From the NCBI GenBank assembly GCA_002900995.3, contig CM035305.1, positions 806,001 through 870,000 on the forward strand: DNA of 64,000 bases, in the 5' to 3' direction. Each line of letters begins with the position of its first letter. The stretch's first letter is position 1. Origin of the DNA: Ganoderma boninense. Lineage: Eukaryota > Basidiomycota > Agaricomycetes > Polyporales > Polyporaceae. Made by a program: the position numbers and the translations under genes. Below the pieces are notes generated by a model, which had not been told where the DNA came from, searched no databases, and saw only the letters and a list, made by a program, of their open reading frames with translations. Below, piece by piece: positions 50,833-63,344 of this stretch.

Positions 50833-51375
50833 CTAGGACTCGTCATGCACATGCTCGTGCTTGTGTTTGACGTTATGGGACGTCCCGTTGTAGGGGCCCT
50901 TTGCCAGCAACTCTTCCTCGTCCTCGCGCTGCAGCTGAGCGTCGACCTGCGCTCCGCGAGACGGTTTGTGTCCGTGCTTCAACGCCGGCTCCAGCGGGTT
51001 CCTCACCGTCTTGTGGCGCTCGGCTTCCTCGGCTTTCCTTTCCTCCTTGCGTTCCTCCTTGTAGCGCATATGAATGTGCGTGTTTTCTCTGTATACCACC
51101 GAGCTGGATCAGTCGCGTCCTTCTCTGGGCAGCGAGATGGGGAGTCACTTTGGGTCCAGGATGTGGTGCGCGTCCATCAGACCTCCCGCCAGCAACTCTG
51201 GCTTTTCATGCAGTGGCAATGGGTTGGGCATCGTGGGCTTAGGAGGAGAATGCCTGCAAATGTCGGGACCAATTTTTTTTTAGATCCGGGCGTGCTCGTA
51301 TCCTTTTGAAAATAAAAGAACGTACCTCTGATCACCGTCCACATACACTTGGGGGTTGCCGACCTTCGACATCAT
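50833..51375 (-). CDS. Small charged hypothetical protein, three exons
   Basis: Three exons (51375-51326, 51253-51149, 51088-50833) close to 136 residues. The splice signals are GTACGT/GCAG and GTGACT/ACAG, with consistent phases. The protein reads MMSKVGNPQVYVDGDQRHSP, then PNPLPLHEKPELLAGGLMDA, a charged helix MRYKEERKEERKAEEAERHK, then RNPLEPALKHGHKPSRGAQV and EDEEELLAKGPYNGTSHN, ending in His/Lys-rich KHKHEHVHDES. An in-frame ATG at 51411 would add 12 hydrophilic residues, so the start is uncertain. No known domain is recognised. Even hydrophilic composition across all three exons and clean phases support a real gene. It is soluble, possibly nuclear or mitochondrial; function unknown. Confidence 0.6.
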
Positions 51376-52727
51376 CGCACCACTAGTTGATTTCGCTTTG
51401 CGGTCTGTCATGAAGTGCGATGGTATTTGCGTAGAGTGTAAGAGGCAGGTCGCGGACGAGTGGAGGGTGCTAGCTGGTGACACCGACGTTTCTTATGCCG
51501 CCTCTTGGGCTGGCACCGACGTCAGTGAAGGCGGGATGACGTCATTCCAAGAGTCCCATGAGTTGTTTAGAGCCCCCGCAGCAGCCTTTCTCGCGAAAGG
51601 AATAGTTTGAGGCATGTCAACTCGGCATCTTTCGTCCTCGCGCGAGGTAAAGAGGGACAAATTCCACCCCAGAGCCTGCCTGGATTCGTAGCCACGGTGG
51701 AAGAGTACCAGTGTCGATGCACCACGAAGCGCCCAATCTCCTAACACTCTCGGGGCGACTTAGCGCCTTCCGTTGCTAGAGTGGCAATATACATAGGCCC
51801 CGCTGCTAGATATACAGGCTAGTCGGTTCTTCTTAGTGTCAGTGCTTGCAGTGAGCAGCACGACACTGAACGGAACAGCAGTGACATTTCAGCAGACGAG
51901 GCCCGAAGATCCCCATGAAGCACGGAGGTATGTAAGCAATGTCCACCTCAGATGACATGTGGCGACCTTCGGAGTCCTCTCGTTTCGCGGATTCATGTGC
52001 AGGTTGAGCCACATATGTCATAGATCCTGAGTATGTAGGAACCAATGTTGGAAAAGATTGTTTCCATGCATTTATATCGAGTTCTCGGATGTGAACATAG
52101 AGCAAAATGATCATGATAAAACAGAGGAGCTTGATTGATTGACCACATCGGTGAAGAATGAACTCACCGATTCCCGTGCATGCTTGCGGCAAAATCCCGC
52201 TCGTCGACGTTCAGCGCAGGTGGCTGCAAGGGAAACAAGCACTTAGGCGAACACCTGTCTTCGTGCAACGGTCGCGAATCCGGCGGATTTGCATCTTCCG
52301 AGTTAAGCGCCAAGACCATCATCCAGACTCTTGCTCTTGGAACCCGAGTTTCTCGAGAACCACCTCATGTATGCGTGGCGAAAAGAAGCACAGGGGCGTG
52401 TAGCAGCGCATGTGAATGCACGAGAATCGAATGAGGGGGTGCAGGCGGCCGAATGTCGCAGAAAATGAGAAAGAAGGGCAATCTTCCGACCTCGCGCGCG
52501 GAAAGGTGGCCCAAGCGCGAGAGGTTCTGGTGCTTTGTTCGCTCGGAAGTTTCAACCGTGGGAAACACGCCATCGGACCTTCAACAAGACTCGCAGAGCC
52601 AGCTCGACGCCGCCCCACCCCTCATCGCTCTCAACCACCACTCCCGCCGCAACCGCGCCCCTCAAGCTCGCCGTTGCTCGTCGTATTTCTATCTAAACAC
52701 CCACATCTTACACCTCGCTCGACAGCC
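51376..52727. other. Intergenic interval upstream of histone H3
   Basis: About 1.35 kb with no recognised gene. It contains the promoter of histone H3 and of the small hypothetical gene. The leader just before the H3 start is pyrimidine-rich. No TATA box or histone-specific element could be assigned confidently. Confidence 0.5.
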
Positions 52728-53559
<832 letters not shown>

Positions 53560-53955
53560 GCGCTATGTCAATTGCATAGCACCCCCGGTTTTGATACTGG
53601 CCTGGCCCCTTCGCTATAGTACACTGTATCGCGCTTCGTCGTATTCGTTCGTATTGTCCGGTCTTTGCGAAGATCTTGTATTGTAATGCCTCGCTATGCG
53701 GTAGGAGTATGTATAGGCTTTGGTATCCGTAGATGAAAATCTATATCCATGCCTCAGATAATCATCCTGTCGAGCTGTGCCTTTCTTGTTACGGTTGCGG
53801 TTGTGTATCTGGTCCTTCGGCGGTGTACGATACACTTGCTTCGTTAACGAAAGGTTCGAGGGCTATGCGAGACAGATGGATAACTTGAACGGATGTACAA
53901 CATCACTCTACTGTGCTTCACTTCTAATTGCCATTGCCTTGCTCTATGTAACGGA
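53560..53955. other. Convergent 3' interval between H3 and ADH
   Basis: About 400 bp, AT-richer than coding DNA, between convergent genes. It probably holds both 3' UTRs. No other feature was recognised. Confidence 0.5.
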
Positions 53956-55323
53956 TCATGGAACGATGATAGATCTGAAGCGAGCCGTCTCCCTACGCTT
54001 GTACGCCTCCGGAGTCTTGTCTAAGGGAAAAGTCTCCACCATGCACCGAATTTTGTGTGCCCTCACAAAAGCAATGCAGTCTTCAATCTCCTTCGGCGTC
54101 CCGTTGGGCATGCCGCGAATCGAGAAACGCTGGCGGACGAGTGACACTGGCGGTCCGAACAACGTCAGCACTAGTCTCACGGCGACACGACAGAGACGGA
54201 CACATACTCGACGAGATGCTGAACTGCCGGTCGTCCACCGCGAGCATGAGGAGCGTCCCATCGACAGCCAGGCCCGGGATGAGCTTGGGATGGAGCTCCG
54301 GCGCGTTCGCGGTGCACACGATGACCTTGGCCCCGCCGAGCTTCTGGAGCTCCTCGACGTGGCTCGTCTTTGAGCTGTCGAAGTACGCTTCGGCGCCCAG
54401 ACTCCGCGCAAGCTCCTCCTTCCCTGAACCAGAGGAGAGTGCGACCGGTCGGTAGCCCATCGCTCGTGCCATCTGGAGTGCGAGGTGCCCGAGGCCGCTT
54501 AGGGATGCGCGCATGAGGGTAAGCAGCTTAACTTGGAGGGCATGGGCGAGAAGGGTGGGGACGGACGTACCCTATTCCCTGAACGGCCACAATCTCGCCG
54601 GCCGCGATGTTTACTCTTCGAAGGGCATCTGGGAAGATATAATATGGGCGTAAGTAGCTCGAAAGATTGAGCAGACGAAAACTTGGAAAGCCGTACTGAA
54701 AACAGTGACCCCCGCGCACATCATAGGTGCTGTCTCGGCCGGATCCATGTCCCTCGGCACAGCTGCGACAGCTTCCGTGCGCACGGTGACATATTCGGCG
54801 TAGCCGCCGTCTGAGAGGACGCCTGTTATGGCAGCGTCAGTTCGTTCGGAGGCGACGCGGCAGGATGAGAGCTTAGAAGGCATGCACACACCGATGAGAT
54901 CCTCCTCCACGCAGGTAATGTAGTCGCCGACACGACAGCGGCTGCAGCGGAAGCAGTGTCCCCCGTGGCAGCCCGCGCCGACACGGTCGCCGACGGCCCA
55001 CTGCTTCTCGCTGGGGCCGACCGCAACGACGTCCCCGACGATTTCGTGCCCGGGGACGCGCGGCAGGGGCACCGGCAGCGTGCCGGTGGTGAGGGCCTGG
55101 TCACTGGGGGGGGATGACTTGTGATGAGTACATTATGAACGCCGAAGAAGCAAGGAAGGACCGCAAGTTACGTTCCACAGACCCCGCATGCGAGCACTTT
55201 GATGACGAGCTGGCCCTCTGTTGGGTCTTTCCAGGGTAGGGTGACCTTGCTGAGGACTTCACTGCGCTCGGTGAACGCCCAGGCGGTGAAGGAGGCGGGA
55301 TGGTCGGCGGAGCGTACGGGCAT
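53956..55323 (-). CDS. Zinc-dependent alcohol dehydrogenase (MDR family)
   Basis: Six exons (55323-55172, 55103-54892, 54822-54697, 54628-54571, 54497-54208, 54146-53956) close to 342 residues, typical of the family. Catalytic-zinc residues are in VLACGVCGTD (split by intron 1) and VPGHEIVG. The structural-zinc cluster is CFRCSRCRVGDYITC, with four Cys in C-x2-C-x2-C-x7-C spacing. The NAD(P)-binding Rossmann motif is GIGGLGHLALQMARAMGYRP. The sequence ends MVETFPLDKTPEAYKRRETA then RFRSIIVP. SDGGYAEYVTVR and VTVFNALRR are normal family segments reconstructed across introns 2 and 3. It probably oxidises or reduces alcohols/aldehydes in the cytosol; substrate and NAD versus NADP preference cannot be settled. 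A poly-G run (about 55105) lies just inside intron 1. Confidence 0.92.
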
Positions 55324-57497
55324 CTTCAGATAGGGGGAGTTGATGGTCTGGTCCCCAACGCATGCTCGTTGTTTTATATGGGCCTCGAGGAGGCATCTGG
55401 GGGGGGGGACGTTGCGGGCCTGCAGCCAATTACACGTCAGCTTTTTCGGGAAGCGAACGATGTCCATTTTGCTGGGGCATCTGGATTCTGGGGCGAATCT
55501 CCCCGCATAAGTATACGTACATTCAGTCAGCGTCCGGCGATGTGCGAGCAAGTACGCCTACGCGAGACTGGTGGCACACCGGGAGCCCTCGCTTTCCGCG
55601 ATCGTTCCATGGTCGTTTCTGGCGTGATATGGGGTCGAGGAGACTGAATGCACAAGGTTAAGCGGCGCTGTGATGCAGCTGAGTCGCGAGAGGACCTGCC
55701 CTTTTGAGAATGCGAGTCGTAGTTACCCGTGGGGCGAGAACGGAGGCCGACGACAAATCGCCAATAATTTGAATTGGTTCGTCCAATGGTGTCGTCTTGC
55801 GGACGGGGATCAACCCCAGACCATCCCCTCTTCGCTTGGAACGATGCGCCTGTTGAATTGCCTTGTTCGTAAACCGGTGTTCTAGAAGAGAAAGGACGCA
55901 TGTCTCTTGCATTGAGTACCTGGCTGCGCTGCCGTTGGGCAGTAAAGAACTTGGACATGAGCATTAAGCCCTCATGCCCGCAAACTGAGAGTCGTTGAGG
56001 GCAATGCTTGAAACGCGGCCACAAGCGTTCAATAGCAAGGGTGAAGTTGCGTTGCTGTATGCGTCCGCTAAGTTGCCCTCAGTAAGACAGTTTCTTCCGT
56101 ACTTTGATGTCATATCAGTTCGACAGTGTGTGGGAGAAGCCAGGCACTCAGAACCCTGATGTGGATCGTGAGCTCGAGGTCGACTCCGAGACGACGCCAG
56201 ACGCATGCGACGTCTTCGGTGAGAAGCCACCTTCACAGACGTATGCACCCTCGAGTGTCTGATAAAGCCACCAGTATAGACCAGGGCTTCAGATACGTAG
56301 CAGGGTGTACAAATGTTCGACAGAAAGCTGGGCGAGTACTGTGGGGGCAGCGGCCGTGGTGCAGGTACAATTCAAGTTGCCGCACCTCCATAATAGAAAT
56401 AACCGCCATTCTTCTAATTTCTGATGGTTTGCACGCCAAGGTCGATCGCGCGGAGCTTCCGTAAGTAGAAGAGCTATGAATTCACTTGTGTGCTGGGTCG
56501 TCAGCCTGAGAGATGTGGGTCGAGGGTCTGTACTTACTGCGGAATTTGCTGAAAGTGGGCATGCCGTCTGCAGAAAATGCTTCAACAAAGCAAAGAATAT
56601 AAAAGCCTTCGTAAGTCAGAGGCAAGGAGTGACCTGAGGTGGCTCGAGGCTGGAGACGAGCGCGCTGGAGAAAGCGAGAGGTCCGAGAAACTCGGAGAGG
56701 TGCCGGCGTGGCCGAGGTGGCCGCCACCGCAGCCAAACTACGGCCGCTTCGGGCCGTTGGCCGTGCTCGAGTCCAGTTGTCGTCCCTCCGCCAGCTTGTT
56801 TCGTCCATGCCACATTCGCAATGCTTCTTATACCAGGCTTCGCCACCTACGACTCTCTCATTGGCTCTGTGGGTAGTATACAACCACTTGGCGCATGCCC
56901 TCTCCGGTGGGCTTCTTGCGAGGATCCATCAGTGTTTAATCTTGACTCAATCCCTCAAGCCTGTCTTGAATTTGCAACATCGACGTATTGATGGCTGATC
57001 TTTTCGGATGATCAAATTTCAAAGCTGATCCAAGGTCCATGGAACAAGCTTACAGTGACAGTAAGGACTGTCCTTATACTTATACTCACTTGGTCAGTAA
57101 CATGATTACTAGTAGTAGTATCCAACAGGTAAACCGGTGTTTGAGTAAGTAAGTATTGCGATCAAATTGCAATCCACCAGGACGCTGGGCCACAGCGCTG
57201 TCATGCTCATTGTCAATTTTCTTCACAGATTAGACTATACAAGGCAACCCGGCTCTTTCACTGTCCGAACGCCAAGTGTATTATGTATGGGCGGTGCTCA
57301 CCCGACGGTGTCCCTGGGGCCTGGTGTCCTCCTTGCGCCCCTCATGTCTGTCTGAAGGTCAACAAGGTGATGCCGTCTCTCATCCACCCACTCCACCTTT
57401 CCTGACCTCCTCGCCCACGGCACTTGCTAGTCAAGCATCGGCCTGAGCCTCAGAGTCGGCAGAAGAATCCACCTGTCTTGGTGGCACCAACCTCATC
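55324..57497. other. Long interval without a recognised gene
   Basis: About 2.2 kb upstream of both the alcohol dehydrogenase and the first membrane-protein gene. It contains a G10-11 run near 55400 and, at 57060-57150, CTTATACTTATACTCACTT and GTAAGTAAGTATT motifs like those at 5.4-6.3 kb. No coding frame with a recognised domain was found. Confidence 0.5.
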
Positions 57498-59058
57498 ATG
57501 TCGTTTTTGGCCTTGATCGCTCTCACCATCCTCCCGTCCTTGCTTTTGCCACACCCGGTCTCCACCGCGCTCGTGAACCAGACCATCGACGACAAATACG
57601 GCGACAGCGTGACGGGTACCCTGCCCGTCTACGGCCCCGACGAGAGCTATTGGCATGAAGGCTCGTCATGCTCAGTATGTCACATCACCCCGCTCGTCGA
57701 CACAACACAACCCTTCGACCGCACATGGCACGACGGTACCTACAACCCAGGCGGGCCCGACATGACGATTACCTTCTCCTTTACCGGGACCGCCGTGTAC
57801 GTCTACAACATCGTCCCGAATACCGTCGAGTTCACGGTGACCTTCGCGAACATCACCTTCACCCTCGACGGCTCCCCTGTGGGCACGTACGTCCACGACC
57901 CGAACCCGACGTCGGTACTCCTCTACCGCCAGGTGGTGTACAAGAACACCGGCCTTGACAACAGGCAACACACGATGGAAATGCGCTCATCCGGGACGAA
58001 CGCGTCCCTCATCCTCTTCGACTACGTGATCTACACCGCGGAGCAGGCCACTTCCTCTTCCGGTACGAGCTCCTCCAGCACTTCCTCGGCGTCCTCGTCC
58101 GCAACCTCTGCCCCGTCGTCCTCGTCCCCGCATTCGCATTCTACACCCGTCGGCGCAATAGCGGGCGGCATAGTCGGCGGGATCGCCTTCCTCGCACTTC
58201 TGGCCGTAGTAGGATTCTTCGTCCAGCGCCGACGCAATCCAAAAGAGCCACGACCACTGTCCGGGTCTCTGGAGATCAAACCGTTCATGGACGGTGGCGG
58301 TCCATATGCCCCAGGCGTACCATACCATGACTCGGAGTTTGGCGGCTCGGTGTCGGCGGGAGGTGGGTCAGGATACGGCGGGAGTGCCTCAGGGAGCAAC
58401 GCGATCCCTCTCCTCCTCGCGAATCGCGACTCGTCCCAGTCGTCTCGCAGGCAAGCGTCTGTCAAGAGAAAGATGGTGCCGCTCTCCACACACATCCGTA
58501 CGTGCTGTCCAAATCACGCATACAATACCGTTCCAGCATCACACTGACGCCGTCTCCTCCCGCAGAATCGTCATCGTCGCCCGGGACGCCAGGCTCCACC
58601 CCCACGCGCCAGCACACCTCAGCATCAGCATCGGCCCCAGCGTCGCAGCACGAAGCCGAGCTCACGGATCGCATCCGCGTGCTGGAGGACCGGATGCGCG
58701 GGCTCGCTGCGGACTCGACGGCCGGGTCGGACCGCAGCTGGCACGCGACGTCGCGCCCGGCGTCGAACGACACCGGCACCGGGGACGAGGCGGTGAGGAC
58801 GCTGCAGGGCGAGCTGGCGGCGCTGCGCAGCGAGGTCGCGGGGCTCAACGCGGAGCTGGCGGAGGGGCGGATGAGGGGCGGCGGAGAGTCGCTGCCGCCG
58901 TATTTGGAGAGCCCCCACACGAGGTGAGTTTTTCTCTCTCTGTCTCTTTCGTTCGTTTGTGCGCATTTGTTTCTTTGGGTGTCGAGTTTTCGAGCGGTGA
59001 TGGGCTGATGATGTTTTGTTTGTTTCAATCTAGCAGCACTGCCAGACCGCAGTCGTGA
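57498..59058 (+). CDS. Single-pass membrane protein with CxxC/TWHD ectodomain, tandem copy A
   Basis: Three exons (57498-58497, 58566-58923, 59034-59058) close to 460 residues. Layout: signal peptide (1-24); ectodomain (25-180) with TIDDKYGD, CSVC (58-61), FDRTWHDGTY (TWHD 76-79), FTGTAVYVYNI and LILFDYVIYT; Ser/Thr/Pro stalk (185-215); transmembrane helix (about 218-242, PVGAIAGGIVGGIAFLALLA); RRR stop-transfer; a Gly/Ser-rich cytoplasmic part; and a C-terminal coiled coil (LTDRIRVLEDRMRGLAADS and LQGELAALRSEVAGLNAEL) ending near ESLPPYLE. The arrangement resembles fungal wall-stress sensors, but the ectodomain is different and I know of no assigned function. Several N-glycosylation sequons lie in the ectodomain. 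The intron after the juxtamembrane region sits at the same protein position and phase as in copy B. Confidence 0.85.
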
Positions 59059-59965
59059 GCGGACGGACTTACTTACGTACTTAGGGACACTCAGGCTCCG
59101 GGACGCCGCGTATAATTGCCGGCGGTACTTACGATGGCTGGTATTCCTTGGCTTGCAATGACGGCGACAGCGGTGGGCGGCGGCGCAAACAACTTGCACG
59201 CAGCTGTATAGACGTTCTCCGTGCCCTGACCCGACGTGGTCCTATCAACGGTATTGAACGTTCCCCTTGGCTCTCAGTTGAAGTCGTCGAAACCTTACTG
59301 ACCATTCTCAGCCTGCATCCTGAAGGGCTTAGTTCTTCAACGTGTCTCCAGTCGTAAACGTCGTCATCTACTCTGAGCTCAGTACCTGCTGCTCCCTGAA
59401 TAACGTCATCGGAGATACAGACAAACGGCGCCGGTCAATGTGCCTCGATAGACAGCACCTGGGATCGTGGATTCTGATAGGGTGTAAGGGTCCTTCCGCC
59501 CAGCACGTCCTTGTCGTTTCCCTTTTTACCCCTGGAAGCATCGCCCAAGGAGGTCTCATCTGTTCGCCGCTCACTTTTCTGCGATGAGCATATGGATCTG
59601 CCAGAGGTTGAGAAGGATAGTGACAACAGTGTGTGTCCATCGCGGTCTGCTTTGGAGGGGTATTCATACTCTATTCCGAGTCTGCTACGCCGCGTGAGTG
59701 CGATCTATCATGGGAAGGGGGAGCGCCGGGGGACGATCGAGAGTTGCCTTGTGGGGGAGGCCGTTCGCAGTAACGTTCACGCGCTGTATTCCTTCCCAGA
59801 CGATGCAGGTGCCAATCAACACAGACCGTCTCTCCTCCGTGAACAATCTGCCCTGCCCTTCTCCCATGCCTCCACCATCCTCCCCACCCCGCCCACTGCG
59901 ATCCTGAGCAAAGACTCAACATCCCGCCCCTTCTCTAGGCGGCTTCCCGACCCGCCTCCCAGAGC
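59059..59965. other. Spacer between tandem copies A and B
   Basis: About 0.9 kb. A CTTACTTACGTACTTAG motif occurs near 59066, followed by CTCAGGCTCCG, a combination also seen near 11.9 kb. The rest should contain the promoter of copy B. No relic of a fourth copy was seen. Confidence 0.5.
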
Positions 59966-61512
59966 ATGCTTACTGCGCCGCCTCTGCTCACACCCTTCCT
60001 TCTATGCCTTCTCCTTCCGATCGTCCCTCTCTCGGCCACACTCGTCAACATCACAGTCGACGATACAGATGGTGACGCTTCCGACCAGTCGATCCTGACA
60101 TATTCTCCACATGCCTTGTGGTCCGAGGGGCAGGACTGCTCTGGGTGCAACGTCCATTCCGGGAATACCGCTGGTACAGTCGACGTTTCCCAAGTGTTCG
60201 ACGGGACATGGCACGACTCGACCTACCACCCCGGCGACCTCGACCATACGGTGTCGACCACCTTCACCGGTACCGCGGTGTACGTCTACAACATTATCGC
60301 AAACCAAATACCATATACGACCACCCTCACGAATCTCACGTTTTGGATCGGCTCTGACCTCGTTGGCACCTATGTGCATATTCCGGAGAACACCACAGCA
60401 TTCGAGTACAATGTGCTGGTGTACTCGAACACGTCGTTGCCCAACGCCCAGTATTTTTTCACCATGAGCGCGGGAGGACCTAATGCCTCTCTCATCCTCT
60501 TCGACCGCCTGGTGTATACTCAAGACGACTCCTCTAATCCTCTCATTACGTCTGGATCCTCTGTTTCCACCTCTTCCTCCACCTCCGCTGCCCTTCTTGC
60601 CACCTCCGCCCCTACCACCAGCTCCAGCAAGTCTGCGACCCCCATAGGCGCTATCGTCGGCGGAGTAGTCGGTGGTGTCTTCGGTCTGGCCATCGTCGGG
60701 ATGCTCGCATGGCTTCTCGTCCGCTCCCGGAGACAAACAGCACGCAAACCGCCTCCCGCCGCGGAGAAGATTGACCCGTTCGTCTTCGGCGGTGGGGCGC
60801 AGCGCGACCAGAGCCGGCGGACGTCCCGCGCGCCCTACCTGCCAGACCTGCGCTTCGGGCGTTCGCGCCTCATGCCTAAGGGGCCGGGCTCGGCTGTAAC
60901 GTCGACAGATGCCAGTGAGTACTTCGTCCGAGTCTTCCATTCCGCTTCTCCTGCGCCTCGTCATTCTTCCTATTCGCCCGAGCGATCTGCGACGTCCATT
61001 TCTGACGACCCGTCTCCTCATCCCCCCCCCCCCCTTCCCCAATCTACCATCTATCATCTACAGGCTCGTCGACCGATACGCAGACCGCGGACGGTTTCCA
61101 CGGGCACCGGCCACAGCTCCCGCCGATGTCGCCCGCGGAGACGGCGCGCTCGCGCGAGGCGGCCGAGTACGCCTCGCGCATTCAGGCCCTCGAGGCACAG
61201 GTGCGCGCGCTCGAGGTGCAACAGCAGCTCGGCCCCGTTGCGGGCGCGGGCGCGGGCGTCGGGTCGGAGGCGTCGGGCAGCCGGACGCAGCTGAGCCTCG
61301 GGTCGGCGTCGGCGTCGACGCCGACGAGATCGCGGCGGTCGAGGTCGCGCGGGCGGTCGGGGCGCTCCGGGCGGTCGCCGAACGCGAGCGCGAGCGCGGC
61401 GAACTTGCGCTCGGAGCTCGCCTCGCTGAGGTCCGAGATCGCGGCGCTGCGGGGGGAGCTGTCGCAGGATCAGCTGGGCGTGCTGGAGGCGGCGCCGTCG
61501 TATGTGTCGTAG
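59966..61512 (+). CDS. Single-pass membrane protein with CxxC/TWHD ectodomain, tandem copy B
   Basis: Two exons (59966-60914, 61064-61512) close to 465 residues. It has a signal peptide (1-24); an ectodomain with ITVDDTDGD, CSGC (58-61), FDGTWHDSTY (TWHD 81-84), FTGTAVYVYNI, GTYVHIPENTTAFEYNV and SLILFDRLVYT; a Ser/Thr stalk; a transmembrane helix (about 228-252, PIGAIVGGVVGGVFGLAIVG); RSRR; then a basic cytoplasmic part. Exon 2 encodes coiled-coil heptads (SRIQALEAQVRALEVQQQ and LRSELASLRSEIAALRGEL) around an Arg/Ser-rich block (TRSRRSRSRGRSGRSGRS). It aligns with copy A along its whole length. The intron (60915-61063) includes a C13 run and ends CTACAG. Length and domain order suggest an intact, functional gene. 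Confidence 0.85.
61022..61034 (+). repeat. Poly-C tract in the intron of copy B
   Basis: Thirteen C residues lie about 30 bp before the intron acceptor. It is prone to length variation and sequencing error but is non-coding in this model. Confidence 0.85.
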
Positions 61513-63344
61513 GGAGGGGGTGGGGGGCTGTGTTGGGGCGTGGAGATGACGACGGAGAAGGTTGGGAGAAGAGGTGGAGACAGGGACGGGAATGGATTGG
61601 GTTCGGTGAGCTTGTTTGTGTTCTTGGCTCTGGAATGAACGGGAGTGACATTGTGCTGAGATAGGACTGACTAGAAGGCTGTTTTCTTGTACTTTCTGTA
61701 CTGATAGTGCGCTCTGTGCTGCGTGTATCGTGGACCCTATGGGGTATGATGTTTTCCTTCCGCGAGCTCGCGCTCCTTCTATACCCTCGCCGCTTTGTTT
61801 GCTTGGGACCGCATGACACAGGTCCGACGGGAAGATATCTGCTGGCCGAAGCGACTTTGTGTGAGTCTTCCGATGCTGTCTGCATTCATTCGGTGCTCAG
61901 AAAACACTGCACGTAGATCCGGTGTCAATCATCAGGCTGTCTGGCTTCGGCATTCACCTAGAACGCATAACCAGGTGTCGTAGGTTTTCCAAACCAACGT
62001 CTCACGTTCCACTCGCACGTCAGTGTGGTGGTGGCGGACTCAGCTTCCAACTGCTACTTATGTCGGCGACGAACGCAAGGCACCCGACCGCCAGTCGAAG
62101 TGTCCCCTCGCCTCCCTATCTTCCCACAAGGAAGAAGTTTGCGCCACCGGAAGTTAATACTCAGCGACCACTCAGACTCCAAGGCTCTGTTTCCTTGTCT
62201 ACAAGAACGGTTTCCTCTCGTCATCCCGCAAACTCGAGATCCATGGCGACTGCGGTAGGCGTCTCTATTGCATCCGTCTCGGTTTACTACTACACACTCG
62301 ACGACACTGTTTCTAATTCTATCCCGGTGCCCGGTAGGCTGTGGACTCTCGGGCCCCGGGATATGTTTATGAGCTCATTACCACGGTTTCGGAGGTTTCG
62401 TGGCGTCGTGGAGAAGCTTGCTCTGGAGTTGATATCCCGCCACGGTGTTTGTGTTTTGAGCCGCCATCTCTCCTCTGTCGTCGTTAACGTTAACGTTAAC
62501 GTTTACCGTGCGAGCGGTCGTACGGAGGCGACGCGAATTTAAAGCGACTGACCTGGTTGTTGATGATGGAGTGCCACGAGCTCGTGGCTGTCGAAGCCGA
62601 AGCTGCTGTGCAGTCGCTACATGAAAGGCGACGATCTTTCGTATACACGATCGATAGGAGCCTTCAAACAGGGACGAATGCTAGGTAACCAGGTGCGTAA
62701 TACAAGTCCCTTCTCCGACACCTGGCATTCACCGTGTTCCGTGTTTGACAAACACATAGATGGAGCCCGACGTGGAAGTACTTCAACTTAACTGCACCAT
62801 CTCTCCTAAACCTCAAGTCCGTGGGAGGAATCGAAGATCCTTCGAAGGAATACGTGATGGTCAAGGCGCTGACGCTCCGACACACGCCTGTGTAAGTTGC
62901 GGTGTTTCGTGGGCCACCTAGAGATCAAGAACCACCCGAGCGATGGACTTCGTGTTCGGAAGCGATACAGTGGGCCTTTTTCTGCGTATCCTGTGCGTGT
63001 ACATCTAAGGAACTAGACCTGTTGTTACTGCAGGCCTTTCCATGTCGCCGATACCAGGATCAATTCTAGCACACGGGGTAGGCTCCGGGACTATGTCTTG
63101 AGACATGCGACGTCTGTGGAACGTTGTCCTCGACGTCACCTCGGAGAAATGGTATCTACGCCTGTTTATGATCTCACTGCCCGGTGGGCTGGCCCGCTGA
63201 GTTGAGCCCATGAATCAGGGTTTCGGCGGCAGCTTTTATGCACAGGCAGAGAACGGGCTCCGGGCGACTTCCACCCTCTGCATTCTGGTACGCCTTGCCC
63301 CCATGCCGTCGCTGCTTGTCTCTAACCCTTGCACGCTAGCGACA
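61513..63344. other. Spacer between tandem copies B and C
   Basis: About 1.8 kb with no recognised gene. A GTTAAC tandem (three palindromic units, about 62483-62502) occurs inside. The end of the interval should hold the copy C promoter. Confidence 0.5.
62483..62502. repeat. Tandem GTTAAC palindromes
   Basis: Three successive GTTAAC units, each self-complementary, form a short fully palindromic tract. It lies in the spacer before copy C. Confidence 0.8.

Noticed and set aside
55395..55412. Poly-G run considered as a G-quadruplex or telomere-like element
   Set aside because: It is one uninterrupted run without the spaced G-tracts of a quadruplex or TTAGGG units; a simple homopolymer is enough.
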